From assembly GCA_021772915.1 (NCBI GenBank), contig JAJFLB010000053.1, positions 62,001 to 126,000 of the forward strand: 64,000 nt of DNA, written 5' to 3'. Source of the DNA: Gammaproteobacteria bacterium (GTDB taxonomy: Bacteria > Pseudomonadota > Gammaproteobacteria > Xanthomonadales > SZUA-36). The position numbers and the translations under genes were made by a program. The notes under the pieces were generated by a model. It had not been told where the DNA came from and searched no databases. It saw only the letters and a list, made by a program, of their open reading frames with translations. The number at the start of each line of letters is the position of its first letter. The first letter of the stretch is position 1. This document shows positions 22,689 through 31,512 of this stretch, piece after piece.

Positions 22689-22755
22689 CGCGGACATCCG
22701 CCACGCTTAATCCAAATCCAAAATATAGGTAACCAGTGCACCTTGCAGGTCAGAG

Positions 22756-23742
22756 TCACTTGCCGGGCGGTTTGAACTGGAGGCGATACAGGGCGGTTGG
22801 CAACTGCTCTGACATGACGAAGACGAATCCACCATCGGTGCTAAAGGTGATAGCTTCGTTTTGCTCACCTGGTGGCCCGGGAACTTCTTGCGGTTTTTTT
22901 TGCAATGCATTGAGCCAGTCTTCACCTTCTAGTCGGTGGTAGTGATAAAGGCTTCGGTAGGTAACGATCACAGCTTCGGTGCCATCCGCTGATATGTCCA
23001 TACCGGTTGGTTGAGAAATCCAGTCCGTTCTGCCTCGCCAGGTGGCCCGGTCCGCGAAGGTCGGTGGTCGTAAGGGGCTGATTTCACCAAGAAATTCCAG
23101 TTCAGCTTCAGTCTTTGACAATGCTGTAGCAAGACTCACTGCATACAAGCGGGGTGGCTTGTCACGTTTACTGAGCAGTAGTATCCGATCACCGATCGGG
23201 TCATAAGCCATGGACTCACAATCCCTCGGGCCATCCGGGTAAGTAAGGCTCACACTGTGTTGCAGCAGTTGGTGGTCGGGGAATCTGGACTTTTCCCCGG
23301 GCCGAGGCTCCTCAACAAAATACAATTTAACGGATCGTCGCAGGGTAAGGTTGTCGCCAATATCTCCGGCTACGATCCAACGATCACCCTCAACGGGTAC
23401 AGAGGTAATGTCCTCCCAATCCAGGTTCTTCGCCGGGACTATCAATACGGTACCCAGGGTCTTTCCGGCTTCGTTGATGACGTAAACGAGGGGTTGACCT
23501 TCATCATTGTGTACAAAATAGCTGCCAGCGTTTGCAAAACTAGCCTGTAAGCCACTGGCTTCATTGATTTCCATGGAGGACAGCCAACCCATTCGCGCAA
23601 CGCTTACCGCTGTAGAAGCCACCGTGGCAGACTTTTCTTCGACTCTTTGTTCACAGCCCGCCAACAACATAAACACGACAGAGATGAAGTAAGTAAATTT
23701 TCTGCAAACCGGTAAATTGCCCTGTAGGACCGACGAATTCAT
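22756..23742 (-). CDS. Predicted lipoprotein with beta-propeller-like repeats
   Basis: A hydrophobic segment (FTYFISVVFMLLAGC) ends in a lipobox-like LAGC, suggesting a lipoprotein. The mature part of about 290 residues shows repeated beta-strand/turn patterns such as NDEGQPLVYVINEAGKTLG, DWEDITSVP, ESMAYDPIGDRILLLSKRD and QPTGMDISADGTEAVIVTYR, as in extracytoplasmic beta-propeller proteins. I do not recognise a named family. The chosen ATG (23742) lies inside a REP-like palindrome with no clear ribosome site. The frame stays open upstream to 23880, so the true start is uncertain. Confidence 0.7.
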   Translation of the reverse strand: MNSSVLQGNLPVCRKFTYFISVVFMLLAGCEQRVEEKSATVASTAVSVARMGWLSSMEINEASGLQASFANAGSYFVHNDEGQPLVYVINEAGKTLGTVLIVPAKNLDWEDITSVPVEGDRWIVAGDIGDNLTLRRSVKLYFVEEPRPGEKSRFPDHQLLQHSVSLTYPDGPRDCESMAYDPIGDRILLLSKRDKPPRLYAVSLATALSKTEAELEFLGEISPLRPPTFADRATWRGRTDWISQPTGMDISADGTEAVIVTYRSLYHYHRLEGEDWLNALQKKPQEVPGPPGEQNEAITFSTDGGFVFVMSEQLPTALYRLQFKPPGK

Positions 23743-23801
23743 TCGTCGGGAACCGTCACGGCAGTACGCAGATTCCCGACGAACAAATTCGCCGGTCCTA
23801 C
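23724..23801. repeat. Paired REP-like palindromes (BIME-like)
   Basis: Two 29-base arms in opposite orientation (23724-23752 and 23773-23801) match at 26 of 29 positions when one is reverse-complemented. Each begins GTAGGACCG and ends CGTCGGGAA. The left arm is itself a hairpin (CCGACGAAT/ATTCGTCGG). Related units occur at 60.7 kb in this window. Confidence 0.85.
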
Positions 23802-24007
23802 GAGTTGATGAGTTCACCAACGGCATTTCAAGAACCGCCTGGTCACAACCTGTGTTTCTGGATAAGGGGCAGAGCGTCATTATATTCCTGTAATTCAGTT
23901 ACTTGCCTGTTTTTTTGATGCTAATCTCTGCGATATCCAGGCCGTCAGCCCCTCATTGTAGTAGAGTGGATACTTAAGTCCACAGGTGGTCCTTTATCGC
24001 GGACCGG

Positions 24008-25858
24008 GTGTGGGAGCACGACTGGATTGAGATGCATATGGACTTCCCGGTAATCCCAAACCTGCACGCAATGGCCATGTTACTGATGACCGGTGTTGCA
24101 CTGTTTCTTTTTTCCCGAGAAAAAATCCCGATGGAGTCATCCAGTCTTGCCGTGCTGGTGATGGTGGTCGTTGGATTCGAGATATTTCCATTTGAGACCG
24201 TGAATGGCAGCATCGAGCCAATGGCCTTTTTTTACGGCTTTGGCCACGAGGCGCTGATTGCAGTCTGTGCATTGATGATCGCGGGTGAAGCATTGGCGCG
24301 GACCGGCGCATTGGAACCCGTAGCGAGACGACTGGCAAAACTCTGGAAATGGAGTCCGACTCTTGCCCTGTTGCTGACATTGATAAGCGGTGCAGTACTC
24401 AGTGCGTTCATGAACAACACGCCCATAGTTGTGTTGATGTTACCGATGTTGATCGGGGCGGCGGCACGTAACAACAGTACTACCTCGGGAGTGTTGATGC
24501 CGATGGGTTTTGCGACGCTGATTGGCGGGATGGGTACCACCATTGGTACCTCCACTAACCTGTTGGTTGTTTCGGTGGCAGCCGATATGGGGATGGTGCG
24601 TTTTGAGATGTTCGATTTCTTCATACCCGTGGCCATTGCAGCCGCCGCTGCAATTTTGTATCTCTGGTTGTTGGCACCGCGGTTGGTACCTGAGCGAAAG
24701 TCACCGATGGCCGATACCTCCAACCGAGTTTTCCTGGCGCACCTGTTGTTTACGGTTGACAACCCACTGGTTGGAAAGTCAATGGCTGACGTGTTTCACA
24801 AATCCGGTGATGGTATGCAGGTGGAATCAGTGGTGAGAGACGACAAATTACTGATTTCGCCATTACCGGATTTGAAGATTGTTGCCGGTGACAAAATACT
24901 GGTGTCCGCAACCGCGAATACGTTGCGTGAGTATGAAGCCTTGTTGGGTGCGCGGCTGCTGGTGGGGTCTGACTATACTGATTCCGAGCGACAGGGCGAC
25001 TTGCAGCTGGCGGAAGTGGTCGTCACCGGGGGCTCACGATTGCGCGGACTGAGGGTGGTTGATGCCCGTCTGAAAGCTCGCTATGGCCTGGATCTGCTGG
25101 CAGTACATCATGCCGGCGATGTAACCACGGTTAGCACACCTGGACTGAATCAGCGCCAGTTGCAAGCCAGTGATGTGTTGCTGGTACAGGGTAGAGCAGA
25201 GGATATTCGCCCTTTGAAAGTCGGTGGGGAACTGTTGGTTCTCGACAGCACCATGGACCTGCCGCATTCATCCAAAGCACCCATTGCATTACTAACCATG
25301 CTGGCCATTGTTGCACTGACGGCATTCGGTATTATGCCCATCGCCATGAGTGCATTGCTGGGTTGTCTGGTATTGATTGGCAGCGGTTGTCTGAAGTGGC
25401 GCCACGCGACGCATGCACTCAGTACCCAGGTAATACTGATTATCGTGGCCTCGCTGGCTTTGGGGTCCGCACTGATGAAAACCGGGGGTGCCGACTATAT
25501 TGCCCAGGTATTTCTTTTCCTGACGCAGGAACTGACACCGACCTGGGTTCTCTCCTTGTTGATGTTACTGATGGCGGTTGTAACCAATGTTGTCTCAAAT
25601 AACGCGGCGGCAGTCATTGGGACACCTATTGCCATCAGTATTGCGCAGGAACTGGGTCTGCCGCTCGAGCCATTCGTACTGGCAGTTTTATTTGGTGCGA
25701 ACCTGAGTTTCGTGACACCGATGGCCTACAAAACCAACTTGTTGGTGATGAACGCAGGGGGCTATAAGTTTAATGATTTTGTCAAGGTTGGTACCCCTTT
25801 GACCTTACTGATGTGGGTGGTTTTGACCATGGTGCTGATGTTTGCTTATGACTTGTAG
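24008..25858 (+). CDS. SLC13/DASS-type transporter with two TrkA-C (RCK-C) domains
   Basis: Putative sodium-coupled anion transporter of the inner membrane. About 5-6 N-terminal helices include the conserved FMNNTPIVVLMLP and GTTIGTSTNLLV loops. Two cytosolic TrkA-C domains follow at about residues 245-310 (NPLVGKSMADV ... DKILVSA) and 330-400. A second membrane half then has a similar loop, VTNVVSNNAAAVIGTPIA, and NLSFVTPMAYKTN. The inserted regulatory domains are typical of one SLC13 subgroup; the substrate is unknown. The start is uncertain: GTG 24008, or ATG 24032 or 24038. It stands alone between two transcription boundaries. Confidence 0.85.
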   Translation: MWEHDWIEMHMDFPVIPNLHAMAMLLMTGVALFLFSREKIPMESSSLAVLVMVVVGFEIFPFETVNGSIEPMAFFYGFGHEALIAVCALMIAGEALARTGALEPVARRLAKLWKWSPTLALLLTLISGAVLSAFMNNTPIVVLMLPMLIGAAARNNSTTSGVLMPMGFATLIGGMGTTIGTSTNLLVVSVAADMGMVRFEMFDFFIPVAIAAAAAILYLWLLAPRLVPERKSPMADTSNRVFLAHLLFTVDNPLVGKSMADVFHKSGDGMQVESVVRDDKLLISPLPDLKIVAGDKILVSATANTLREYEALLGARLLVGSDYTDSERQGDLQLAEVVVTGGSRLRGLRVVDARLKARYGLDLLAVHHAGDVTTVSTPGLNQRQLQASDVLLVQGRAEDIRPLKVGGELLVLDSTMDLPHSSKAPIALLTMLAIVALTAFGIMPIAMSALLGCLVLIGSGCLKWRHATHALSTQVILIIVASLALGSALMKTGGADYIAQVFLFLTQELTPTWVLSLLMLLMAVVTNVVSNNAAAVIGTPIAISIAQELGLPLEPFVLAVLFGANLSFVTPMAYKTNLLVMNAGGYKFNDFVKVGTPLTLLMWVVLTMVLMFAYDL

Positions 25859-26086
25859 TGCCAATGCACACAGGCCCTGCTGGCCGCTTCATCACATTCG
25901 AGCAAGCCGGCGTCATGAAACGCTGCTTTTTTTTGTAATTAAATCCGTATATTTGACGGTCCAAAAACTGGCAGTTTGCGCAGTTTCCAGGCGGCCGTGG
26001 TTTCCTTAGTATGCTTCCAACATACCCGATACAGGTGATGTTTCAGCCCTGAACCTACTGAGAACAGACCAATAATTGTAAATCCC

Positions 26087-26266
26087 ATGAACAGCAGCCC
26101 CGGTCATTTAAATTGTGACAACAATCCCTCAGATTGCCCCCTGCGTTATATCCGATTGCTTCCCGTCAAGGACAGGGATGACTGGTTGAATGGACTATCC
26201 GATGAGAAGTGTGTGGAACTCTATCTGTATCACAGGAAGTGTTTTCCAAAAAAGCTGGCCGCATGA
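26087..26266 (+). CDS. Small hypothetical protein, 59 residues
   Basis: An open frame from ATG 26087 to TGA 26266. The product has a plausible soluble helical composition (RYIRLLPVKDRDDWLNGL, then DEKCVELYLYHRKCF) with four cysteines and no low-complexity stretch. No strong ribosome site is visible, and I do not recognise the family. It lies between the SLC13 gene and the left end of the integrated element. It could be a chance frame. Confidence 0.4.
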   Translation: MNSSPGHLNCDNNPSDCPLRYIRLLPVKDRDDWLNGLSDEKCVELYLYHRKCFPKKLAA

Positions 26267-26322
26267 CCTATCCCTTCCAGGTCACGCCTGCCATTTACCG
26301 GCTGTTGCTTGCTATTTTGTCC

Positions 26323-26367
26323 ACACCAAAAAAAACAGGAAATCACTAATTAAAGTAATTTCCTGTT
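26323..26367 (-). terminator. Former terminator of tRNA-Asn, now left of the element
   Basis: On the minus strand AACAGGAAAT (26367-26358) pairs with ATTTCCTGTT (26343-26334) and is followed by a run of eight T. It faces leftward directly behind the 3' tRNA-Asn fragment at 26380-26430. Before integration it would have ended the tRNA-Asn transcript. Confidence 0.75.
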
Positions 26368-26379
26368 CTTGTTCTACTG

Positions 26380-26430
26380 TTTGGCTCCCCGGGATGGACT
26401 CGAACCAACGACCTAGTGATTAACAGTCAC
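26380..26430 (-). repeat. attL: 3' fragment of tRNA-Asn
   Basis: These 51 bases are identical to 38021-38071 and cover the anticodon region to the CCA end of tRNA-Asn. No D-arm or 5' acceptor strand is present, so it is not a functional tRNA. Confidence 0.93.
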
Positions 26431-26568
26431 TTCATAAAGCATTTCAATTCAGTTCATACATTGCAACTTCGCCACAAAATATCAAGTTTAAACTGCTTAT
26501 AAACAACAAAATAGAAGACTCAGTGTTTCATAGCCTTTCAATTGATGTCATCCCATGCTATAAAACAC

Positions 26569-26590
26569 ATGTGACAAATATGTGACGAAT
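26569..26590 (+). repeat. 22-bp repeat, probable left integrase arm site
   Basis: Identical to 37937-37958. GTGAC occurs at 26571 and 26582, one DNA turn apart, and again at 26591. The repeat lies directly before the integrase gene, so it may also affect its promoter. Confidence 0.6.
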
Positions 26591-26606
26591 GTGACTGAGG
26601 TGCAAC

Positions 26607-27917
26607 ATGCTTACAGATGCCGGGATAAAAAAACTGGGTGCGAAGGGTAAGGATTATCGAGTTTTTGACCGGGCAAGTGATCCGGGGTTTGGTGTTCGAG
26701 TGTCTGCCAAAGGCAGAAAGTCATTTTTCTATGTTTTCCGGTTTGATGGGAAATACCAATATGTCAATCTTGGACGGCCCGACGATGTAGGTTTGGTAAA
26801 TGCACGGAACGAGTGTCGCAATTATCGGGAGCTAGTTCGACAAGGTATGAATCCTAAGGACTGGTTACAGCAAAGAATTCAGCAAGAGCAGGAAGCCAAA
26901 GCTGCCAAGAAGGCGGCAGAGCGTCTTGGTGAGCGTATGGGCAGCGTAGAACGTCTATTTCAACTGTACATTGACCGCCTGGACAGTAAAGGCAAACGTT
27001 CAGTCAACCAAGTGCGCCGGATATGGAAGGCTGACATAGAGCCGATCATTGGGCGTACCAAAGCCAAAGATGTAACACCCAATGACGTTAAGCGCATTCT
27101 GCACACCATTATCCAGCGTGGATCAATGATTATGGCGAATCGTTGCAGATCGTATTTATTGTCCGCTTTTCGGTTTGGAATCGAGTGGGATAATGACCCG
27201 GCAAACTATGATACGAGTACGCGTTTTCAAATAGTTACCAATCCAGTCCGAGACGTACCAAAACCACAGAAGGAAGAAGACCCCGGGGAAAGGACGCTCA
27301 ACAGTTTGGAGGTTCAAGAGTGCTGGCGCCTTTGGGGTAACCCGGGACTGATTTCATTACAATGCGGGACTGTGCTAAGAATGATATTGACCACGGGAGG
27401 ACAAAGGGTGGAGGCAGTATTACGGGCTGGCTGGTGTGAGTTTGATACAAAGTCGGGAATATGGGAGATACCCGCCCACAGAACCAAAACAAAGAAACGT
27501 CCGCATGTAATCCCATTGACACCGTTGACGTTAAGAACCTTGAACGACTTGAGAGAAATTACAGGTGACAGTGAACTGCTTTTTCCCATGCGTGGTAATA
27601 ACATGCTGCCCACGGAAACAAATAGCTTAGGCAACGCGGTACGCAAATTTTGTCAGCGAGTAGAGGTAGATCGATTCACAGCCCGTGATCTTCGCCGTAC
27701 TGTGAAAACGCTAATGGGTAAAATGGGTTTATCCAAGGAAATTCGTGATCGATTGCAGGATCATGCACTATCCGACGTGAGTTCAAAACACTATGACCGG
27801 TACGATTATCTAAAGGAGAAAAAAGTAGCTATGGATGCTTGGGAGTTGTACCTACGTGAAATCATTGAGGATCAAGCCCCAAGTTCCAACGTGGTGAAAA
27901 TAGAGAGAACAAATTGA
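26607..27917 (+). CDS. int: Tyrosine-type site-specific integrase
   Basis: Mediates integration and excision at the tRNA-Asn site. The N-terminal half has a P4-integrase-like arm-binding domain (GFGVRVSAKGRKSFFYVFRFDGKYQYVNLGRPDDVGL). A core-binding SAM-like domain follows, then the catalytic domain with Arg in TTGGQRVEAVL, Lys in RTKTKKRPH, the second Arg in ARDLRRTVKTLMG, His in LQDHALSDVSS and the nucleophile Tyr in KHYDRYDY. The usual HxxR is RDLRR here, a variant. Length 436 residues. The GAGGTG ribosome site precedes ATG. It reads into the element from attL. Confidence 0.95.
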   Translation: MLTDAGIKKLGAKGKDYRVFDRASDPGFGVRVSAKGRKSFFYVFRFDGKYQYVNLGRPDDVGLVNARNECRNYRELVRQGMNPKDWLQQRIQQEQEAKAAKKAAERLGERMGSVERLFQLYIDRLDSKGKRSVNQVRRIWKADIEPIIGRTKAKDVTPNDVKRILHTIIQRGSMIMANRCRSYLLSAFRFGIEWDNDPANYDTSTRFQIVTNPVRDVPKPQKEEDPGERTLNSLEVQECWRLWGNPGLISLQCGTVLRMILTTGGQRVEAVLRAGWCEFDTKSGIWEIPAHRTKTKKRPHVIPLTPLTLRTLNDLREITGDSELLFPMRGNNMLPTETNSLGNAVRKFCQRVEVDRFTARDLRRTVKTLMGKMGLSKEIRDRLQDHALSDVSSKHYDRYDYLKEKKVAMDAWELYLREIIEDQAPSSNVVKIERTN

Positions 27918-28007
27918 ATTGCTGGGTCTAGGGTAGCACCCGAACAAGCTGACCACTTTCGTTAGCTGACCCGGCATTAATTTGAAGGGCGCCAGAAGGA
28001 GCGCAAC

Positions 28008-29021
28008 GTGACAGGCGAGAAATACCATCAGGATCAACTGACTGACTCAGAGTATATAGAGTGGCTTGGAGAACAAGAATGGTCATTGACTCAAGCAGTA
28101 TATCTTTTACATGGTTTCAATCCCCCAGAATCAAACAAGAATGAAAAACAACTCCAGCGTCAATTTCCCGATGCTGAAAATCTGCTTCAGAATCATAAGG
28201 AATGGGCAAAGAGAGTTAAAAATCTAGAGAAGTTGAACAGACAGTTTCCTGATGATGAAAGCCAGATTCAGCGTATGAGGAGACTTAAAGAGGAATACCC
28301 GTGCTACCCGGGATCGTGGGTGAACAGGGCGTTCAGCAACGGCATGAATTTCAAATATAGCTGGATAGCCATTTTTCCTAAATGGATGCCAGACCAACTG
28401 AGCTATGTGACCGAGGAGGAGCCTGACTATCACCGATTAATTCAAGTATTCACACGCGATACGGAAACCAGACTTAGAGAACTGGTCGGATTCGCGCTGA
28501 ACCTAAATGAGTATCGAAAGGACAATCCCACAGCTGAATATTACGAACTGTTGGAAGATGTTAATAGTAAGTTGCAGCCAAAAGCGAAAGACATTGACTA
28601 TTTGCCAAACAGATTGGTTAGTCCTCAACGCTTTTTTGAAATATGTTCCAGCCTTGATATTGTATTGGATAGCCGATGCTTAGAGTTGGTTGAATGGAAA
28701 ATGCGGCATCCAGAACTGGCTGCTATGTTGAAGGATCCGAGCATCGCCAAGAAAATGCGGTCACGGACGAAAAACGGTAATAAAAGCCTACCCGAAATGG
28801 GTGGGAACGCGAGGGCAGCAAAATATGAGAAATTAAGGCTACATGCTATAGCACTATACAAAAAAGGAAGCTTTCATAGCACAAGAGCCGCATCATTGCG
28901 TCTCGTCGGTCCTGTGAATCAGTTTGCCAAGGGCAACAAAGACCTCATTCCACTGACGGAAAATAATGCCCAAGACACAATTTATAAGTGGCTACTCGAA
29001 CACGATAATCAATCAAAGTAA
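28008..29021 (+). CDS. Hypothetical island protein, 337 residues
   Basis: I do not recognise the family. The N-terminus (residues 10-40, SEYIEWLGEQEWSLTQAVYLL) looks like a conserved alpha-helical module. The middle is helical and charged, and the C-terminus (TRAASLRLVGPVNQFAKGNKDLIPL, then DTIYKWLLEH) may be DNA-binding. The start is GTG with AGAAGGAG upstream. It lies between the integrase and the AlpA-like regulator, a place often taken by accessory regulators or replication helpers, but no function can be assigned. Confidence 0.75.
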   Translation: MTGEKYHQDQLTDSEYIEWLGEQEWSLTQAVYLLHGFNPPESNKNEKQLQRQFPDAENLLQNHKEWAKRVKNLEKLNRQFPDDESQIQRMRRLKEEYPCYPGSWVNRAFSNGMNFKYSWIAIFPKWMPDQLSYVTEEEPDYHRLIQVFTRDTETRLRELVGFALNLNEYRKDNPTAEYYELLEDVNSKLQPKAKDIDYLPNRLVSPQRFFEICSSLDIVLDSRCLELVEWKMRHPELAAMLKDPSIAKKMRSRTKNGNKSLPEMGGNARAAKYEKLRLHAIALYKKGSFHSTRAASLRLVGPVNQFAKGNKDLIPLTENNAQDTIYKWLLEHDNQSK

Positions 29022-29208
29022 CGTCTAAAATCCTCGATATTAGAAGTATGTCTTTTGCAGGCAAAGACTATGCTTATGCAAGCAAACACCATATAACATA
29101 TTGATATTTAACAATAAAAACTTGCTGAATCAATTTGCCTAGTGTTATAAGTACCCTGTAATGTAACGCGATAAGCGCGTGTGCAATCAGCAGCAACAGG
29201 GTAGCAAT

Positions 29209-29427
29209 ATGAAAGACAGATTCATCCGAGAATTTGAAACCTGCGTAATCACAGGCTTGTCTAGAACGACTTTGTGGCGACTGGAAAAAGCCGGACAGTT
29301 CCCGAAAAGGTATCAGTTAGGGCCTAATTCTGTTGGGAGAAAACACAGCGAGGTCATGGCTTGGGTGGAGACTCGCCAGTCTGTTGATGCACCAACTCCA
29401 CGGAACAAGAAGAGAGAGGCATCGTGA
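29209..29427 (+). CDS. AlpA-family DNA-binding regulator
   Basis: Small MerR-like winged-helix protein of 72 residues. The core CVITGLSRTTLWRLEKAGQFPKRYQLGPNSVGRKHSEVMAWVETR matches AlpA/excisionase-type regulators, in which the helix STTxWR contacts DNA. The start ATG 29209 has AGGGTAG upstream, and the frame is open further 5' from GTG 29179. AlpA proteins in P4-like elements activate or direct excision. It overlaps the next gene by 4 bases. Confidence 0.9.
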   Translation: MKDRFIREFETCVITGLSRTTLWRLEKAGQFPKRYQLGPNSVGRKHSEVMAWVETRQSVDAPTPRNKKREAS

Positions 29428-29627
29428 TGACCTCCGAAACCATTATCGTTAACGATGTTCCCGTTGGGCGAATAGTAGTAGATACCAACGCTCAACGGAT
29501 AGCGTTCTTGCCAGCAATCAGCCCAAGCAAACTACCGATGCGTGATTGGGAGAGTATTGATCAGTTAAGAAATGCTGTGATCACCGCTTATCAAGGCAAA
29601 GAGCAAAGTACAACGGACGCAGAATAA
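29424..29627 (+). CDS. Small hypothetical island protein, 67 residues
   Basis: Unknown protein (ETIIVNDVPVGRIVVDTNAQRIAFLPAISPSKLP ... DQLRNAVITAYQG). It begins with ATG overlapping the AlpA-like stop by 4 bases and its TAA overlaps the next ATG by one base. This tight coupling on both sides argues that it is real. No motif is recognised. Confidence 0.75.
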   Translation: MMTSETIIVNDVPVGRIVVDTNAQRIAFLPAISPSKLPMRDWESIDQLRNAVITAYQGKEQSTTDAE

Positions 29628-30787
29628 TGGCAGAGGCTGTTAATAATGTAAGGCGGGATGGGGGTGCATTGCAGATTGCAGTAAAGGAGTACCTGGAAAA
29701 TGGGTGGGTATTGTGTCCCATAACCGAGGGCAGCAAAGTACCAAGCCTGCAAGGCTGGAACCGCATTGAGAACGCAATAACCAGACCGGACCAGATGAAC
29801 CTTATAACCGGCAATGTCGGTCTACTTCACGCATTCTCCAACACGGCGGCGATTGACGTCGACAATGTCGAACTGGCAACGCCCTTTTTGATGGACCATG
29901 GAATTGACCTGGGTGCGCTATTAGCCGACTCAAGAGCGGTTTTGATCGACTCAGGACGCTCCAATCACTGCAAGCTACTTTATCAGCAGATTAACCCTTT
30001 ACAGTATCAAAAACTGGCCTCCCAGGGTCTTGAATTGCGTTGTGCGGACGCAAGCGGCGGCAGTGTACAGGATGTATTGCCTCCATCAATCCACCCGCTT
30101 GGAAAGCCGTATCGGTGGGCTGGGAATGGTCACTATTCAAAACTACCAAAACTACCGCAAAATCTATTGAAGTTCTGGCTTAACCGTAACGACACGAAGC
30201 CACCTATTAACACGCAATCAATTACCGAAGGATCACGGAATATCACACTCGCAAGCATGGGTGGGGCGTTACGTCATGCGGGGAAGGATCTGGAAGAAAT
30301 CACCGGGACGCTACTTGCGGCAAACAATGCTCAGTGCATACCACCGCTTTTCGTTGATGAAGTGACCGCCATAGCAAGAAGCGTATCCAAGTATGACATC
30401 GGAGATGGAATTGATGAGGTTGGCGCAATAGAGGACGGTGCTTCATTAGTACCACCGGGCAACTACCTGGTGAGGTATGTTCGACACAAAATCATGCGAA
30501 ACATGCACGGCTGGGGTCCCAAAATCGTTATTTGGTTTGGTATCACACAGGGCGACTATCAGGGCGCAATCGTAAGGGCTTTTTATAACATCGAGGTTGA
30601 AGGCAGAAAATGGTGGGCATTACCCGGCTCACGACCCGCAATTGAACTGACACGTCTGTTTCCAAGTGCAAGAAAAGACCGGATCTCTCCAGCCATGTTG
30701 AGGGATCACGACATTCTGGCGCGTGTTGGAACCGAAAAAAAAGGCACATATTCCATAATTAAAGAGCTGCTTGAGCTAAGAGAATGA
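29627..30787 (+). CDS. Bifunctional primase-polymerase (Prim-Pol, AEP family)
   Basis: Archaeo-eukaryotic-type primase expected to prime or copy element DNA. The Prim-Pol domain (about residues 15-170) has the lead-in KVPSLQGWNRI, the catalytic acidic pair in AAIDVDN, the basic/His motif SGRSNHCKLLY and VLPPSIHPLGKPYRWAGN. A PriCT-like helical region follows (GSRNITLASMGGALRHAGKDLEEI). No helicase domain is fused or adjacent. Length 386 residues. It is translationally linked to the upstream small gene. Confidence 0.85.
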   Translation: MAEAVNNVRRDGGALQIAVKEYLENGWVLCPITEGSKVPSLQGWNRIENAITRPDQMNLITGNVGLLHAFSNTAAIDVDNVELATPFLMDHGIDLGALLADSRAVLIDSGRSNHCKLLYQQINPLQYQKLASQGLELRCADASGGSVQDVLPPSIHPLGKPYRWAGNGHYSKLPKLPQNLLKFWLNRNDTKPPINTQSITEGSRNITLASMGGALRHAGKDLEEITGTLLAANNAQCIPPLFVDEVTAIARSVSKYDIGDGIDEVGAIEDGASLVPPGNYLVRYVRHKIMRNMHGWGPKIVIWFGITQGDYQGAIVRAFYNIEVEGRKWWALPGSRPAIELTRLFPSARKDRISPAMLRDHDILARVGTEKKGTYSIIKELLELRE

Positions 30788-30844
30788 CAATTGCCACGAA
30801 AATCCCTGAAACACTTGTAGGCAGTAGCTTTCAGAGGCACTTAC

Positions 30845-30892
30845 TAGGGCTAGGGCTAGGGCTAGGGCTAAGGGTAGGGCTAGGGCTAAGCC
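30845..30892 (+). repeat. Hexanucleotide TAGGGC tandem repeat
   Basis: Eight 6-base units in a row: four TAGGGC, one TAAGGG, two TAGGGC, then TAAGCC, with degenerate continuation to about 30900. It sits 57 bases after the primase-polymerase stop and before the next ribosome site. Confidence 0.9.
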
Positions 30893-31004
30893 AGGGTAAG
30901 GTAAGAGGAGTGTTCTTATGCTCTTTAGGTTCTTATGCTCTATTAAACGATTACTTTCAACCCGATTTATCCCATTAGGATACGGCGAAATAAACGGAGG
31001 TCAC

Positions 31005-31325
31005 ATGCCATCAAAAGACACACAATTCAAAGTTGGGGGTCCCGGAGGCCCTGGCCGTAAGCTGGGTAGCCGCAACAAACTAACCACACAGTTTGTAGAT
31101 GACCTTGCAAACGAATGGGATCAACGAGGTTGTCAGGCGTTACAGGACCTGAGTAGCAAGGATCTGGTTACGGCATGTGTATCCATACTACCCAGAGATT
31201 TACTGGTTAATGTCAACCAAGACCAGGTACGCTGGGTCATTAGTGCAGCACCTGAGCTTACCCAGGAAGAATGGGAATTGGAATACGGCCCGAAAAAGCT
31301 GGCTGAGGTGGAAGTTATCAAGTAG
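31005..31325 (+). CDS. DUF5681-like island protein
   Basis: A 106-residue protein. Its N-terminus (FKVGGPGGPGRKLGSRNKLTTQFVDDLANEWDQRG) matches the GNPxGRPKGxxNK opening of DUF5681 proteins, found in phages and genomic islands. The function is unknown; a DNA-packaging or DNA-binding link has been suggested for relatives but is not shown here. The start ATG 31005 has CGGAGG seven bases upstream; the frame is open further 5'. It is the last gene of the rightward cassette. Confidence 0.8.
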   Translation: MPSKDTQFKVGGPGGPGRKLGSRNKLTTQFVDDLANEWDQRGCQALQDLSSKDLVTACVSILPRDLLVNVNQDQVRWVISAAPELTQEEWELEYGPKKLAEVEVIK

Positions 31326-31512
31326 TACTGTCGCGTTATCAATGTGAAGCCAGGAAGAGGGTTGGCCCAGATCCAATCCTATATCCGCTTTGGGGGTAGG
31401 AGCGGACTGTCATTTCCTCCAACCGCCTGGGGAGGGCCTCACGTCAAATGAGGTGCTCTGTTACCAGAGGTACCAGGTAACCGGCGAGTAATTCTTTAAA
31501 ACATTCACTGCT

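Noticed and set aside
26380..26430. A second tRNA-Asn gene
   Set aside because: Only the 3' part is present, without D arm or 5' acceptor strand; it is the attachment-site duplicate.
30784..30978. A 64-codon frame overlapping the Prim-Pol stop by 4 bases, with a Gly-Leu stretch
   Set aside because: Much of it is the hexamer repeat and its end overlaps the 5' side of the next gene; the overlap alone is not enough support.
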